From Pseudomonadota bacterium (GTDB lineage Bacteria; Pseudomonadota; Alphaproteobacteria; Sphingomonadales; Sphingomonadaceae), in assembly GCA_023433445.1 (NCBI GenBank), contig JAEZCS010000016.1:1-64000 (forward strand): a stretch of DNA of 64,000 bases, in the 5' to 3' direction. The translations under genes were made by a program, and so were the position numbers. A model generated the notes under the pieces. The model was given only the letters and a program-made list of their open reading frames with translations, was not told the DNA's origin and did no database searches. Positions 7,954 through 16,978 of the stretch are shown piece after piece. Within the stretch, counting starts at the first letter, position 1. The number at the start of each line of letters is the position of its first letter.

Positions 7954-9462
7954 ATGATTGCGCCCCTCGCCCTTGTGGCTCTGGTGACGGTGCCGCTCCT
8001 CGCCGCCCTGCTTACGGTCGTGGTGTCGCGGCGCGGTGCGTTGATCGCGCTGCTCGCCGTTGCCGGGGTCCTAGCCGCGCTGGCGGTGCTTTTGCCCACC
8101 GTTTTTCAGCGGGGCGTACTCGCGCTCAGTATCGGTGGCTGGGACGCGCCATTGGGCATCACATTACGTGCCGATGGGCTGGCGCTGGCCTTCCTGACTA
8201 TGGCGGCGCTGGTGATGGCGGCCGTGCTGATCAGTGCTCGCCCGGCGTTTGCCGTCCGCGGCGGTGACGCCGAGATGCGCAGTCAATGGGCCTTCTGGCC
8301 ATTCGCTTTGCTGTTATGGAGCGCGCTCAATATTGTGTTCCTCTCGCGCGATCTGTTCAATCTTTACGTCGCGCTCGAACTACTGACCATCGCGGCCGTG
8401 GCGCTGGTAGCGATCGACGGTAAAGCTGGCTCGCTCGCGGCGGCCTTGCGCTATATGATTCTCGCGCTGTTGGGATCGCTGGCGTATCTGCTCGGCGCCG
8501 CGCTGGTCTATGCCGCGCACGGCACGCTCGACCTTACCCTGCTGGCTGCGCAGAGGATCGGCGCCGACTCCCTGCGTGGCGTCGCGGTCGCGGACCTGGT
8601 GGCGGCAGGGCTGATCACCGCTGGACTGGTGGTCAAAACCGCGCTGTTCCCGTTCCACGCTTGGCTACCGCCCGCCCATTCAGGCGCACCGGCACCGGCT
8701 TCGGCCATGCTTTCGGCGCTGGTACCCAAGGCGTCGTTCGTGATCCTGATCAGGCTGTGGTTTGAGGCGCTGCCGGGACTGGGTTCGCTCACTCTGCTCA
8801 CGATGATCGGTGCGCTGGGCGGTGCGGCGGTGATCTACGGCGCGATACAGGCCTTGCGCCAGACACGTCTCAAGCTGGTCATTGCCTATTCTACGGTGGC
8901 GCAGATCGGCTATCTTTTCCTCATCTTCCCACTGGCGGGCGGTGATTCTTATGTCCAGCCGTGGGCAGCCGGTGCGTGGACTGGCGCCTTATTTCAAGCG
9001 CTCAGCCACGGGCTGGCGAAAGCGGCGATGTTTCTGTGCGCCGGAGTGTGGATCGTGGCGGCCGGGCATGATCGACTGAGCGGCATGCGCGGGCTGGCCA
9101 ATGCTACGCCAATGACTGCCTTCGCCTTCGCGCTGGCGGCGGTGACGCTGATCGGTCTGCCGCCGTCGGGGGGATTCACTGCAAAATATCTCATGCTGAC
9201 TTCGGCCTTTGCCTCCGGTCAGGTGGCCTGGGGGATGTTTTTGATTGTCGGTGGGCTGCTCTCTGCGGCCTATCTCTACCGACCCGTCGCCATGGCCTTT
9301 GCACGCGACGATACGGCGATCTTCGCGCCGGTGCCCCGCACCCTGGAAGTGGCACCCCTGCTGCTCGCACTCGCCGCGATCGGCCTCGGACTTGCGTCGC
9401 AGGCACCCTTCAGCCTGCTCCAACTCGGACGGCCCGCAAGCGCGGCGGAAGGACTGGAATGA
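7954..9462 (+). CDS. mrpD: Antiporter-like proton channel subunit 1 (NuoN/MrpD family)
   Basis: Fourteen-helix-class proton-conducting subunit of the complex I/Mrp superfamily, 502 residues. Key charged residues are present: the TM5 Glu in NLYVALELLTIAAVAL, the TM7 Lys in VVKTALFPFHAWLP, the next Lys in ALVPKASFVIL, KLVIAYSTVAQIGYL on TM8, and a TM12 Lys in GGFTAKYLML. It should be pump-competent. First of three consecutive paralogues; overlaps the second by ATGA. The symbol is given by family only, since all three paralogues belong to it. Confidence 0.88.
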   Translation: MIAPLALVALVTVPLLAALLTVVVSRRGALIALLAVAGVLAALAVLLPTVFQRGVLALSIGGWDAPLGITLRADGLALAFLTMAALVMAAVLISARPAFAVRGGDAEMRSQWAFWPFALLLWSALNIVFLSRDLFNLYVALELLTIAAVALVAIDGKAGSLAAALRYMILALLGSLAYLLGAALVYAAHGTLDLTLLAAQRIGADSLRGVAVADLVAAGLITAGLVVKTALFPFHAWLPPAHSGAPAPASAMLSALVPKASFVILIRLWFEALPGLGSLTLLTMIGALGGAAVIYGAIQALRQTRLKLVIAYSTVAQIGYLFLIFPLAGGDSYVQPWAAGAWTGALFQALSHGLAKAAMFLCAGVWIVAAGHDRLSGMRGLANATPMTAFAFALAAVTLIGLPPSGGFTAKYLMLTSAFASGQVAWGMFLIVGGLLSAAYLYRPVAMAFARDDTAIFAPVPRTLEVAPLLLALAAIGLGLASQAPFSLLQLGRPASAAEGLE

Positions 9463-10934
9463 GCGCCGCCCTGCCAGCCCTGATCCTGCTGACCTCGCTG
9501 ATCCCGGCAATGATCACATTTTTCCTGCCGCAGGGCAGCCATCGGCTCCGCAACCTGCTCAACCTCGGCGGCGCGGTGCTCAAGCTCGGGCTGATCATGT
9601 TCATGATCACCGAGGTGGCGCAAGGGACGATCTACGAGACGCGGCTGCAATTCGCGCCCGGCCTCTACCTGCTCCTGAGGGTGGATGCGCTGTCGCTGCT
9701 GTTTGTGTCGCTGTCGGCATTTCTCTGGCTGCTGACCACGATCTACGCAATTGCCTATCTGGGTAACAAACCCCATCTGTCTCGCTTTTTCGGCTTCTTC
9801 AGCCTCTGTGTGGCGGCAACGACAGGGATCGCGCTGTCGGGAACGCTGATCTCGTTCTTCATCTTTTTCGAGCTTCTGACGCTTTCGACCTGGCCGCTGG
9901 TCGTTCACAAGCAGGATGCAAAGTCGATCGCGGCGGGGCGCAGCTATCTCCTTTATGCTATGCCGGCCAGCGCGATGCTGCTGATCGCGATTGTCTGGCT
10001 GGAAAGCGCTGTTGGCCCGGTTGAATTCGCGGTCCCCGCCGACCTGCGGCAACTCGACGACACCAGCCTCCGGGTCATCTTCGCGCTGTTCATCGCCGGG
10101 CTTGGCGTCAAGGCGGCACTGGTGCCCCTGCACGGCTGGTTGCCCGCGGCGATGGCGGCCCCTGCGCCGGTCAGCGCGCTGCTTCACGCTGTAGCGGTCG
10201 TCAAGGCGGGAGCCTTCGGGGTGATGCGGATCGTGCTTGACGTGTTCGGGCTGAACCTGACGGTCGCGCTCGGGCTCGCCCTTCCACTGGCACTGCTTGC
10301 ATCGGTCACAATCATTTGGGGATCGATGCGCGCGCTGAACCAGATCGAGATCAAGAAACGGCTGGCCTTCTCGACCGTCAGCCAGGTGTCCTACATTGTG
10401 CTCGGGATTGCGCTGGCGAGTCCGTTCGCGGTGATCGGCGGGCTGGCGCATCTTGTCCATCAGGGGCTGATGAAGATCACTCTGTTCTTCTGCGCGGGTA
10501 TCTTCGACGAGCGGGCGGGCATCAAGCGAGTGGACCAGCTTGACGGCATCGGCTCGCTGATGCCGTGGACCTCGGTATGCTTTTCGCTCGGCGCCATCGG
10601 GATGATCGGGCTGCCGCCGACGGCTGGTTTCGTCTCCAAGATTTACCTGGGTATCGGTGCGGTTGAGGCGGAATCATTCTGGGTGCTGGCGGTGCTTGCT
10701 GTGTCCACACTGCTGAACGCTGCCTATTTCCTGCCGCTGGTCTACCGCATCTGGTTTCTGGAACCCGGCACCGCGATTACCGGAGCCTGCGCGCCGGTCG
10801 AACGCCCGCTCGGCCTGATTGTCCCGGCGGTCGTCACAGCCTTCATGTCGGTCGCGGTTGGTCTGCTTGCAGCGTCTCCGTTCAGCCCGTTGAGTTGGGC
10901 CACGCTGATTGCGCAAAGGGATTATCTGCCATGA
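9459..10934 (+). CDS. Antiporter-like proton channel subunit 2 (NuoM/MrpD family)
   Basis: A 491-residue NuoL/M/MrpD-type subunit. Motifs: FFIFFELLTLSTWPLVVH (TM5 Glu kept), GVKAALVPLHGWLPAAMAAP (TM7 Lys kept), LHAVAVVKAGAFGV, RLAFSTVSQVSYIVLG, and a TM12 Lys in TAGFVSKIYLG. The LHAVAVVKAG form resembles NuoL/MrpA and MbhH more than the first paralogue. Overlaps both neighbours by ATGA. It probably forms a second proton or cation path in the same membrane complex. Confidence 0.88.
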   Translation: MSAALPALILLTSLIPAMITFFLPQGSHRLRNLLNLGGAVLKLGLIMFMITEVAQGTIYETRLQFAPGLYLLLRVDALSLLFVSLSAFLWLLTTIYAIAYLGNKPHLSRFFGFFSLCVAATTGIALSGTLISFFIFFELLTLSTWPLVVHKQDAKSIAAGRSYLLYAMPASAMLLIAIVWLESAVGPVEFAVPADLRQLDDTSLRVIFALFIAGLGVKAALVPLHGWLPAAMAAPAPVSALLHAVAVVKAGAFGVMRIVLDVFGLNLTVALGLALPLALLASVTIIWGSMRALNQIEIKKRLAFSTVSQVSYIVLGIALASPFAVIGGLAHLVHQGLMKITLFFCAGIFDERAGIKRVDQLDGIGSLMPWTSVCFSLGAIGMIGLPPTAGFVSKIYLGIGAVEAESFWVLAVLAVSTLLNAAYFLPLVYRIWFLEPGTAITGACAPVERPLGLIVPAVVTAFMSVAVGLLAASPFSPLSWATLIAQRDYLP

Positions 10935-12646
10935 TCTGGCTGACCGGCCCGTTGCTGCCGTTGGCGACGCTGATCTGGCCGCTGCTGCTGGGGGCGGTCG
11001 CGTCCCTGCCCGCGATCCGCCGCCGCGCGTTGCGATTGCTCCCGCTGGCCCCCCTGCCCGCGCTGTGGCTGGCAGTGGCCGGAGTGCATGGCCTGACGCA
11101 GGCGCCGGAATTGCTGTTTGGCGTGACGCTGGCCGCAGGGCCGCCCGCCAAGCTGCTGCTCGGACTGACCGCCGGCCTGTGGTTCGCGGCCGCCATTCAC
11201 GCGCAGGGCTCCATGGCCGGAACGCGGCAGCCTGCGGTGTTCAGCGGTTTCTGGTGCCTGACACTGACCGGCAATCTGGGGGTCTTCCTCGCGCAGGACG
11301 TGGTGACCTTCTATGTTGCGTTCGCGGCCGTGTCGCTGTCAGCCTATTTTCTTGTCGTCCACGAAAGCACGCCTGCCGCGCTTCGTGCCGGGCGGGTCTA
11401 TGTGGCGTTGGCGATTGTCGGCGAGGTCTGTCTACTCATCGCATTCGTGATTGGGGCGGCGGCTGCGAACGGGTTGCTGATCACTGAAATCCGGGCGGCG
11501 CTGCCCACCGCGCCGCTGGGCCCGGTGGCAATTGGGCTTTTGATCGCGGGTTTTGGGATCAAGGCGGGATTGATGCCGCTGCATATTTGGTTGCCGCTGG
11601 CACATCCCGCCGCGCCGACGCCGGCCTCGGCAGTGCTGTCAGGCGCGATGGTGAAGGCCGGGATCATCGGATTGATGCTATTCGTGCCGCTCGCCGGCAT
11701 GGCGGGATCGTTGCTGATCGTATTCGGCATGGCGACCGCCTTCGCCGGAGCCTTGGTAGGGCTGCGGGTGCGCGCGCCCAAGGCTATACTCGCCTATTCG
11801 ACGATCAGCCAGATGGGGCTGGTGATCGCGCTTGTCGGTGCCGCGACTCAGGCGGACGGCGCTGATATGGGGCCGGCCGCTTTTTATGCCTTCCACCACG
11901 GTCTTGCCAAAGGGGCGCTGTTCCTGAGCGTCGCGCTTATTGCGGCCTCTGGTGGGGGATGGCGGCGCGCGGGGCTAGTGGTGGTGGCGCTTGTCGCGCT
12001 TTCCGTGGCGGGCGCGCCGTTCACTGGAGGTGGGCTGGCCAAAATGATGGCCAAGGGCGATCTTCCGCCATGGGCCGAATTCGCGCTGACCCTGTCAGCG
12101 GCAACGACGACGCTGGTTCTTGGCTGGTTTCTCTATCGTCTTGCGACCAGCGTTCACGGTACTGGACACGACAATAATGCACGCGGCGGAAGGCCCAACA
12201 TGCTCGTGGCGTTGTCGCCGATGTCGCTGGCACTGGCGGCGTTGATCCTCCCCTGGTGGTTATGGAGGGGCTGGAGCTCCCTCCCGAACGACTACCCGCT
12301 ACGTGTCTCGGCCATCTGGTCCGCGCTTTGGCCCGTTGCGATCGGCGTGGCTTTGATTGGGACCATGACGGCGACCCGCTGGCCCCTTGGTACGCAGGCC
12401 GAAGCCGACCCCTTGGCAGCTGCGCGCTGGATAGCGCGGAAACTCGCGCCACTTCGCTCGGTCCCAGCCTATCTGGCCGGAGTCCGCTTTTGGGCGGCTG
12501 AGCAAATTCTGGCTTTCCACCACGCTGGAGTCAGCCGGATGGGCGGCGGCGCCGAGGCCCTTGAGCGCAGCCTGTTGCGCTGGCAGTTGAGTGGACTGGC
12601 CGCGCTGGCATTTGTTCTCGTTATAGCGGCCATTTCCGCTCTGTGA
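10931..12646 (+). CDS. Antiporter-like subunit 3 (HyfB/NuoL-like), TM5 Glu missing
   Basis: The third and longest paralogue (571 residues from the ATG at 10931, which overlaps the previous TGA). It keeps the TM7 Lys (FGIKAGLMPLHIWLPLAHP), the following Lys (SGAMVKAGIIGL), ILAYSTISQMGLVIAL and a TM12 Lys (GGLAKMMAKGD). At the place of the TM5 Glu it reads FYVAFAAVSLSAYFLV, with Ala for the Glu that is conserved in the two other subunits and across proton-pumping relatives. A C-terminal amphipathic stretch and final helix follow (WQLSGLAALAFVLVIAA). It may be a structural or non-pumping subunit. Last gene of the operon; the next gene starts about 100 bp on. Confidence 0.83.
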   Translation: MIWLTGPLLPLATLIWPLLLGAVASLPAIRRRALRLLPLAPLPALWLAVAGVHGLTQAPELLFGVTLAAGPPAKLLLGLTAGLWFAAAIHAQGSMAGTRQPAVFSGFWCLTLTGNLGVFLAQDVVTFYVAFAAVSLSAYFLVVHESTPAALRAGRVYVALAIVGEVCLLIAFVIGAAAANGLLITEIRAALPTAPLGPVAIGLLIAGFGIKAGLMPLHIWLPLAHPAAPTPASAVLSGAMVKAGIIGLMLFVPLAGMAGSLLIVFGMATAFAGALVGLRVRAPKAILAYSTISQMGLVIALVGAATQADGADMGPAAFYAFHHGLAKGALFLSVALIAASGGGWRRAGLVVVALVALSVAGAPFTGGGLAKMMAKGDLPPWAEFALTLSAATTTLVLGWFLYRLATSVHGTGHDNNARGGRPNMLVALSPMSLALAALILPWWLWRGWSSLPNDYPLRVSAIWSALWPVAIGVALIGTMTATRWPLGTQAEADPLAAARWIARKLAPLRSVPAYLAGVRFWAAEQILAFHHAGVSRMGGGAEALERSLLRWQLSGLAALAFVLVIAAISAL

Positions 12647-12744
12647 TGGATAAGCCTGTCCGCCGGGAGACGACGACTCTGTGGAATCCAAGGAACTAAA
12701 TTGAGGATGTCCCGTTAGCACCGCCTATCCAGCGGAGAAGCGAA

Positions 12745-13176
12745 ATGGAGCTGCACCGTGGGCGACTCATTGATCACATCCAACTGGTCGTTTCTGACTT
12801 GGAGGCGAGCCGCCGCTTTTACGAAGCAGTATTCAAAGTGCTGGGGGTCCCACTTGAGAGCAATTCGCCCGACCACTTCTGGGGCGATGAATTGTTTGTC
12901 TCCAAGCCTGATGGGCCCGAGGCAGCCGGTATTCTGACGGGCCGCCACCACATAGCTTTCCAAGCTACCGACCGCGAGATGGTGGATAATTTCTATAGAG
13001 CGGGCTTGCAGGCGGGCGGCAAAGACAATGGCGCGCCCAGGGAGCGGGCGAGATACCATCCCGGCTATTATGCGGCGTTTCTGCTCGACCCCGACGGCAA
13101 CAATATCGAGGCTGTGTATCATGGCGAGGCCAAGCGCAGTGCGACGTCGGTCAAGCTGAGTTTCGACATGCCCTAA
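12745..13176 (+). CDS. VOC-family (glyoxalase/bleomycin-resistance fold) protein
   Basis: A 143-residue single-domain vicinal-oxygen-chelate protein. The paired beta-alpha-beta-beta-beta modules are visible, with candidate metal ligands in LIDHIQLVVSDLEAS (His), GRHHIAFQA (His) and NNIEAVYH (Glu), plus the family motif FLLDPDGNNIEAV. The reaction is not predictable from sequence. A Shine-Dalgarno-like GGAG lies 5' (GCGGAGAAGCGAA). It is separate from the antiporter operon by about 100 bp. Confidence 0.83.
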   Translation: MELHRGRLIDHIQLVVSDLEASRRFYEAVFKVLGVPLESNSPDHFWGDELFVSKPDGPEAAGILTGRHHIAFQATDREMVDNFYRAGLQAGGKDNGAPRERARYHPGYYAAFLLDPDGNNIEAVYHGEAKRSATSVKLSFDMP

Positions 13177-13329
13177 TCTGCGCGCTTACCCGGCCCCAGT
13201 TCCGCTGCACCCGGACGCGACCGGGCTCCAGTGGCCCAGCCTACGCTATCCAGAATTAATTCGTGCGGGAGGAGCCTGCGAAGCGCATCAGGGTTTGTAC
13301 GGCGAAGCACCTGTCCGCAAAGGCCCCAC

Positions 13330-14109
13330 ATGAAGATCGCAATCTCGACCGAGCTCAACTACTACGTCCCCGAAGAGGCCGATCTGCTGCTGCAGCTGGA
13401 GGCGGCGATCATCCCCGAACAGCGGGTGCTCAACGCGTACATCCAGCTGCCGCCGGCGAAGCACTTCGCACGTATCGCCGGGCACGACACCATCGGCGAC
13501 CGCATATGGCTGCGCATGCAGGGCGAGTTGACCGTGCGTTACGATGCCGTGGTCGAGATCGACCGGCTGACCGCCGATGTCGCCCAGTTCGACGCCGTGC
13601 CGCCGCACCGTTTGCCGGGCGAGGTGATCGAGTACATCCTCCCCTCACGCTACTGCGCGTCGGACGAGTTTCAGCCGATCGTTTCCGACCTGTTCGGTAA
13701 CACCATCGGCGGGCAGCGCGTAGCGGCGATCCGCGACTGGATCGCGACGAACCTGACTTACGAGGCGGGCAGCTCGACTGCAGCAACCGGTGCGATGGAC
13801 ACATACAACTCGCGTCACGGAGTCTGTCGCGACTTTGCGCACCTGATGATCAGCATGACAAGGGCCAGCGCTATCCCTGCGCGCTTCTGCAGCGTTTACG
13901 GCATTGGCGTGGAACCGCAGGACTTCCATGCTGTGGCCGAGGTCTTCCTCGACAATACCTGGTACCTGGTCGATCCGACGGGCATGTCTACACCCGACAC
14001 GATGGCAAAGATCGGCGTCGGCCGAGACGCCGCGGACGTGTCGTTCCTTACCAGCTACGGCAGTGTAGAGATGCAGCGCCAATCGCTGCAGGTAACCCAG
14101 GTGGCCTGA
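13330..14109 (+). CDS. Transglutaminase-like cysteine protease family protein
   Basis: A 259-residue cytoplasmic protein with the transglutaminase-like fold. The catalytic triad is apparent: Cys in SRHGVCRDFAH, His in DFHAVAEVFL and Asp in WYLVDPTGMS. The N-terminal about 100 residues form a beta-rich domain typical of this bacterial family. No signal peptide. The ATG at 13330 is preceded by AAAGG; an upstream open frame to 13231 has no support. Likely a peptidase of unknown substrate. Confidence 0.85.
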   Translation: MKIAISTELNYYVPEEADLLLQLEAAIIPEQRVLNAYIQLPPAKHFARIAGHDTIGDRIWLRMQGELTVRYDAVVEIDRLTADVAQFDAVPPHRLPGEVIEYILPSRYCASDEFQPIVSDLFGNTIGGQRVAAIRDWIATNLTYEAGSSTAATGAMDTYNSRHGVCRDFAHLMISMTRASAIPARFCSVYGIGVEPQDFHAVAEVFLDNTWYLVDPTGMSTPDTMAKIGVGRDAADVSFLTSYGSVEMQRQSLQVTQVA

Positions 14110-14203
14110 AAAAAGCCGTCTGGATCGATCCTGCGAGGACCGTCATCTATATCACTCCCCATATCCCCGCGATCATTCCTGTTTCAGATGACCGCTGCGG
14201 CAA

Positions 14204-15187
14204 CTACGCCGGGATCAGGCGGCGTTCGTAACGCCAGCTGGCCCATAGCTGCTGCGCCATGCGGCTTGTCGTTCGTACGCGGCTTGGTGGCACGCGACTG
14301 AGTGAGGAGCGTGCGCTCATCGCTACATCGGATGGAAGATCGTGGAAGCCGCACACGGTCAGCCCTACCGATCGTGCGGCGGCGCGGCAGAGCGCCGTGA
14401 ACCGGCGCATGACTGCGTGATTAGGGCGTTTGCGGTCACGACTGAGCATTTCGAAGCTATGCGTCACCACCACGTAAGCTGCATGACGTTCGCGCACGGC
14501 GTGGCCCAGACCAGCACGCATCTCTTGCGCCGACATCGCGCAGATTTGAGCGGGGCGAAAGCTGCCGGGCCGGTCGGTTATCCCAGACACGGCAAGTTCG
14601 CCAATGCCGAAGCGGTGAGCAGGAGCGATCTGATCGCGAGCGCCGCTGATCCGGCAGCCATGACGATGATAGGCCGGATTGACGCTGCTGTCCCACATCA
14701 GTCCGACCTCGGCGAGTGCCCGTAACGTATCATCATTGGCGCCGAAATTTCCTGCGCGGAAGGCCGTTATCGGCGGCGCCCCGGCTTCCTCCAGCCATGA
14801 CTTACCCAAACGTATCAATTTGGCCTGATCTGCTTGACTGAAGTCCCCGATATTACGGCCGAGTTGCCCGTTGACAGGAGAGTGGCGCGCCCAGCGGAGC
14901 CATTCGCTGTGGATATGCAGTTGCACCTCATGCCCACGGGCGACAATCGGCGTAACAATGGGCTTCAGAAATTCCGTTCCGTACAACAGCGCGGGCATGG
15001 GATCGACGAAGAACACGCCTTTGAGGCCATGACTTTCCAGCTCGTCCATCTGCCATCCGATGCCATAGGGCCGTCCCGCAGCTTCTCCCCAGATGGACGA
15101 GCGGACATTCTCTGCCAAGCTCATGCCCCGCTCGTGAAGTAGCGAGGATAATTCTGTGTCTATGGTGATCAGGAGGGCGGTCATCAT
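14204..15187 (-). CDS. Polysaccharide deacetylase-like (NodB fold) protein
   Basis: NodB-type carbohydrate esterase 4 relative. The metal-binding set is recognisable: Asp in LLITIDTE near the N-terminus, His-x-His in EVQLHIHSEW, and the motif FRAGNFGAND. About 328 residues. I chose the ATG at 15187 (ATGATG, with AAGG about 6 bp upstream) because the conserved first strand starts right after it; a longer reading to 15289 would overlap cofE. No signal peptide, so a cytoplasmic or atypical location is implied. It is divergent from the F420 genes with a 100-bp shared promoter region. Substrate unknown. Confidence 0.8.
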   Translation of the reverse strand: MMTALLITIDTELSSLLHERGMSLAENVRSSIWGEAAGRPYGIGWQMDELESHGLKGVFFVDPMPALLYGTEFLKPIVTPIVARGHEVQLHIHSEWLRWARHSPVNGQLGRNIGDFSQADQAKLIRLGKSWLEEAGAPPITAFRAGNFGANDDTLRALAEVGLMWDSSVNPAYHRHGCRISGARDQIAPAHRFGIGELAVSGITDRPGSFRPAQICAMSAQEMRAGLGHAVRERHAAYVVVTHSFEMLSRDRKRPNHAVMRRFTALCRAAARSVGLTVCGFHDLPSDVAMSARSSLSRVPPSRVRTTSRMAQQLWASWRYERRLIPA

Positions 15188-15287
15188 CAACGCCTTAGCC
15201 CGATCCATGTTAAGGAGCCGTAACGCTGGGCAATTCAAGGACAATGGAGCGGCTACCCACGGGGATAGCTGCGCGCTACATCGCCTC

Positions 15288-16043
15288 ATGATTTCGATTC
15301 ACCCACTGACCGGCATGGCGGAAATCTGCGCCGACGACGATTTGGCTATGCTGCTACGCGATGCTCTTGGGCGCACTGGGCTTTGGCCGTTGCAGCAAGG
15401 CGACGTGCTGGTCGTCACACAGAAAATCCTGTCCAAGGCGGAAGGTCGCATGGTTGACCTGACCGAGGTGAAGCCCGGCGAGCAAGCGCTGGAACTGGCC
15501 GAAAAGACGAAGAAGGACCCTCGCCTTGTCGAGCTTGTGCTTCGTGAGAGCAGCGCCATCGTGCGTGCAGTGCCGCATATATTGATCACCCGTCACAAGC
15601 TTGGTCATGTCATGGCCAATAGTGGCATAGACCGATCCAATATCGGTCCGGGTGCGCCAGAACGCGCACTATTGCTGCCGGTGGACCCCGACGGCTCGGC
15701 CGCTGCGCTTAGCCATGAACTTGCCTGCGGCGGTGCCGCACCTGCCGTCGTGATTTCGGACAGCTTTGGACGGCCTTGGCGCCATGGCGTTGTCGGCGTG
15801 GCGATCGGCGCGGCGGGATTGCCGGCGCTTGTCGATCGGCGTGGCGAAGAGGACCGGGATGGACGGAGCCTGGAAGTGACGCAGATCGCGCTGGCCGATC
15901 AGATTGCGACCGCAGCAGCCCTAGTTACCGGTGAAGGAGCTGAAAGCATACCTGCCGTTCTTATCCGTGGCCTGCGCTTACCGCCGGGCGATGCTCCAGC
16001 CGCCGCGCTTGTACGGCCGATTGAGGAGGATCTGTTTCGATGA
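15288..16043 (+). CDS. cofE: Coenzyme F420-0:L-glutamate ligase
   Basis: Adds glutamate to F420-0 with GTP. Family motifs seen: GDVLVVTQKILSKAEGR near the N-terminus, LILITRHKLG-like region (PHILITRHKLGHVMANSG), GIDRSNIGPG, and VVISDSFGRPWRHGVVGVAIG with GRPWR binding residues. It is 251 residues, the single-domain archaeal form, and lacks the nitroreductase-like C-terminal domain of actinobacterial FbiB. The ATG at 15288 is followed by a normal family N-terminus. Overlaps cofD by 4 bp. First gene of cofE-cofD-cofC. Confidence 0.92.
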   Translation: MISIHPLTGMAEICADDDLAMLLRDALGRTGLWPLQQGDVLVVTQKILSKAEGRMVDLTEVKPGEQALELAEKTKKDPRLVELVLRESSAIVRAVPHILITRHKLGHVMANSGIDRSNIGPGAPERALLLPVDPDGSAAALSHELACGGAAPAVVISDSFGRPWRHGVVGVAIGAAGLPALVDRRGEEDRDGRSLEVTQIALADQIATAAALVTGEGAESIPAVLIRGLRLPPGDAPAAALVRPIEEDLFR

Positions 16044-16978
16044 GCCGCATCGTCACGCTGACCGGGGGCGTGGGCGGCGCCAAGCTGGTTCTGGGGCTGA
16101 TGCAGATATGCCCGCCCGAACAGATCACCGCGATCGTAAACACCGGCGATGATTTCCGGCACCTGGGGCTTGCCATATCGCCCGATATCGACACGCTTCT
16201 CTATACTCTATCCGGCAAGGCCAATCAGGCGCAGGGCTGGGGCCGGGAGGGCGAAAGCTGGAGCTTCATGGATGCCGTCAAATCTTTGGGTGGCGAAGAC
16301 TGGTTTCTGCTGGGCGATGGGGACCTGGCGCTGCATGTGCTGCGATCGCATCTGCTTGCAAAGGGCGAGACGTTAAGTGCGATCACGGCGCGTTTCGCTT
16401 CTGCATGGGGACTTGGCCTGTCCATTTTGCCGATGAGCGATAATCCCGTGGCGACTCACCTCAGCACAAATGAGGGCGATCTGCCTTTTCAGCGCTATTT
16501 CGTCCAACGCCGATGCTCCCCCGAAGTGCATGCCATCCGGTTCGAGGGTGCCGAACAAGCCTCAGCAGCGGCGGGCGTTATCGAGGCGATCACCGATTCA
16601 GCCACCAAGGCCATCCTGATAGCACCGTCTAATCCCTGGCTCAGCGTCGACCCGATCCTGGCCGTGCCCGGCATAAGGGAAGCGCTGGCAGAAGCGCGTG
16701 CGCCGGTGGTCGCGGTGTCGCCGATCGTGGGCGGTCAGGCAGTCAAAGGACCCACCGCCAAGCTGATGAGCGAAATGGGCTTGGCAGTGACTAACGAAAG
16801 CATCGCTGCACATTATGCGGATGTTATCGATGGACTGCTGGTCGATCAGCGCGATGATACGTGCAACCTCACCATTACTCACGCCATCACTGATACCTTG
16901 ATGAGGACGCTGGAGGATCGGGAACGCGTCGCATGCGCCGCGCTGGCGTTGGCGGATCGGATTGCCGGCTCGCGGTGA
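16040..16978 (+). CDS. cofD: 2-phospho-L-lactate transferase (F420 biosynthesis)
   Basis: Transfers the activated lactyl (or phosphoglyceryl/enolpyruvyl) group to Fo to make F420-0 or dehydro-F420-0. Motifs: LTGGVGGAKLVLGL at the N-terminus, VNTGDDF, HLGLAISPDIDTLLYTLSG, PMSDNPVATH, IAPSNPWLSVDPIL and SPIVGGQAVKGPTAKLM. 312 residues, complete. ATGA overlap with cofE and GTGA overlap with cofC, so the three are one translational unit. Confidence 0.94.
   Translation: MSRIVTLTGGVGGAKLVLGLMQICPPEQITAIVNTGDDFRHLGLAISPDIDTLLYTLSGKANQAQGWGREGESWSFMDAVKSLGGEDWFLLGDGDLALHVLRSHLLAKGETLSAITARFASAWGLGLSILPMSDNPVATHLSTNEGDLPFQRYFVQRRCSPEVHAIRFEGAEQASAAAGVIEAITDSATKAILIAPSNPWLSVDPILAVPGIREALAEARAPVVAVSPIVGGQAVKGPTAKLMSEMGLAVTNESIAAHYADVIDGLLVDQRDDTCNLTITHAITDTLMRTLEDRERVACAALALADRIAGSR

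Noticed and set aside
9276..10460. A 394-codon minus-strand frame opposite the second antiporter subunit
   Set aside because: Highly charged Arg/Gln/Glu-rich translation, typical of the reverse complement of hydrophobic membrane-protein codons.
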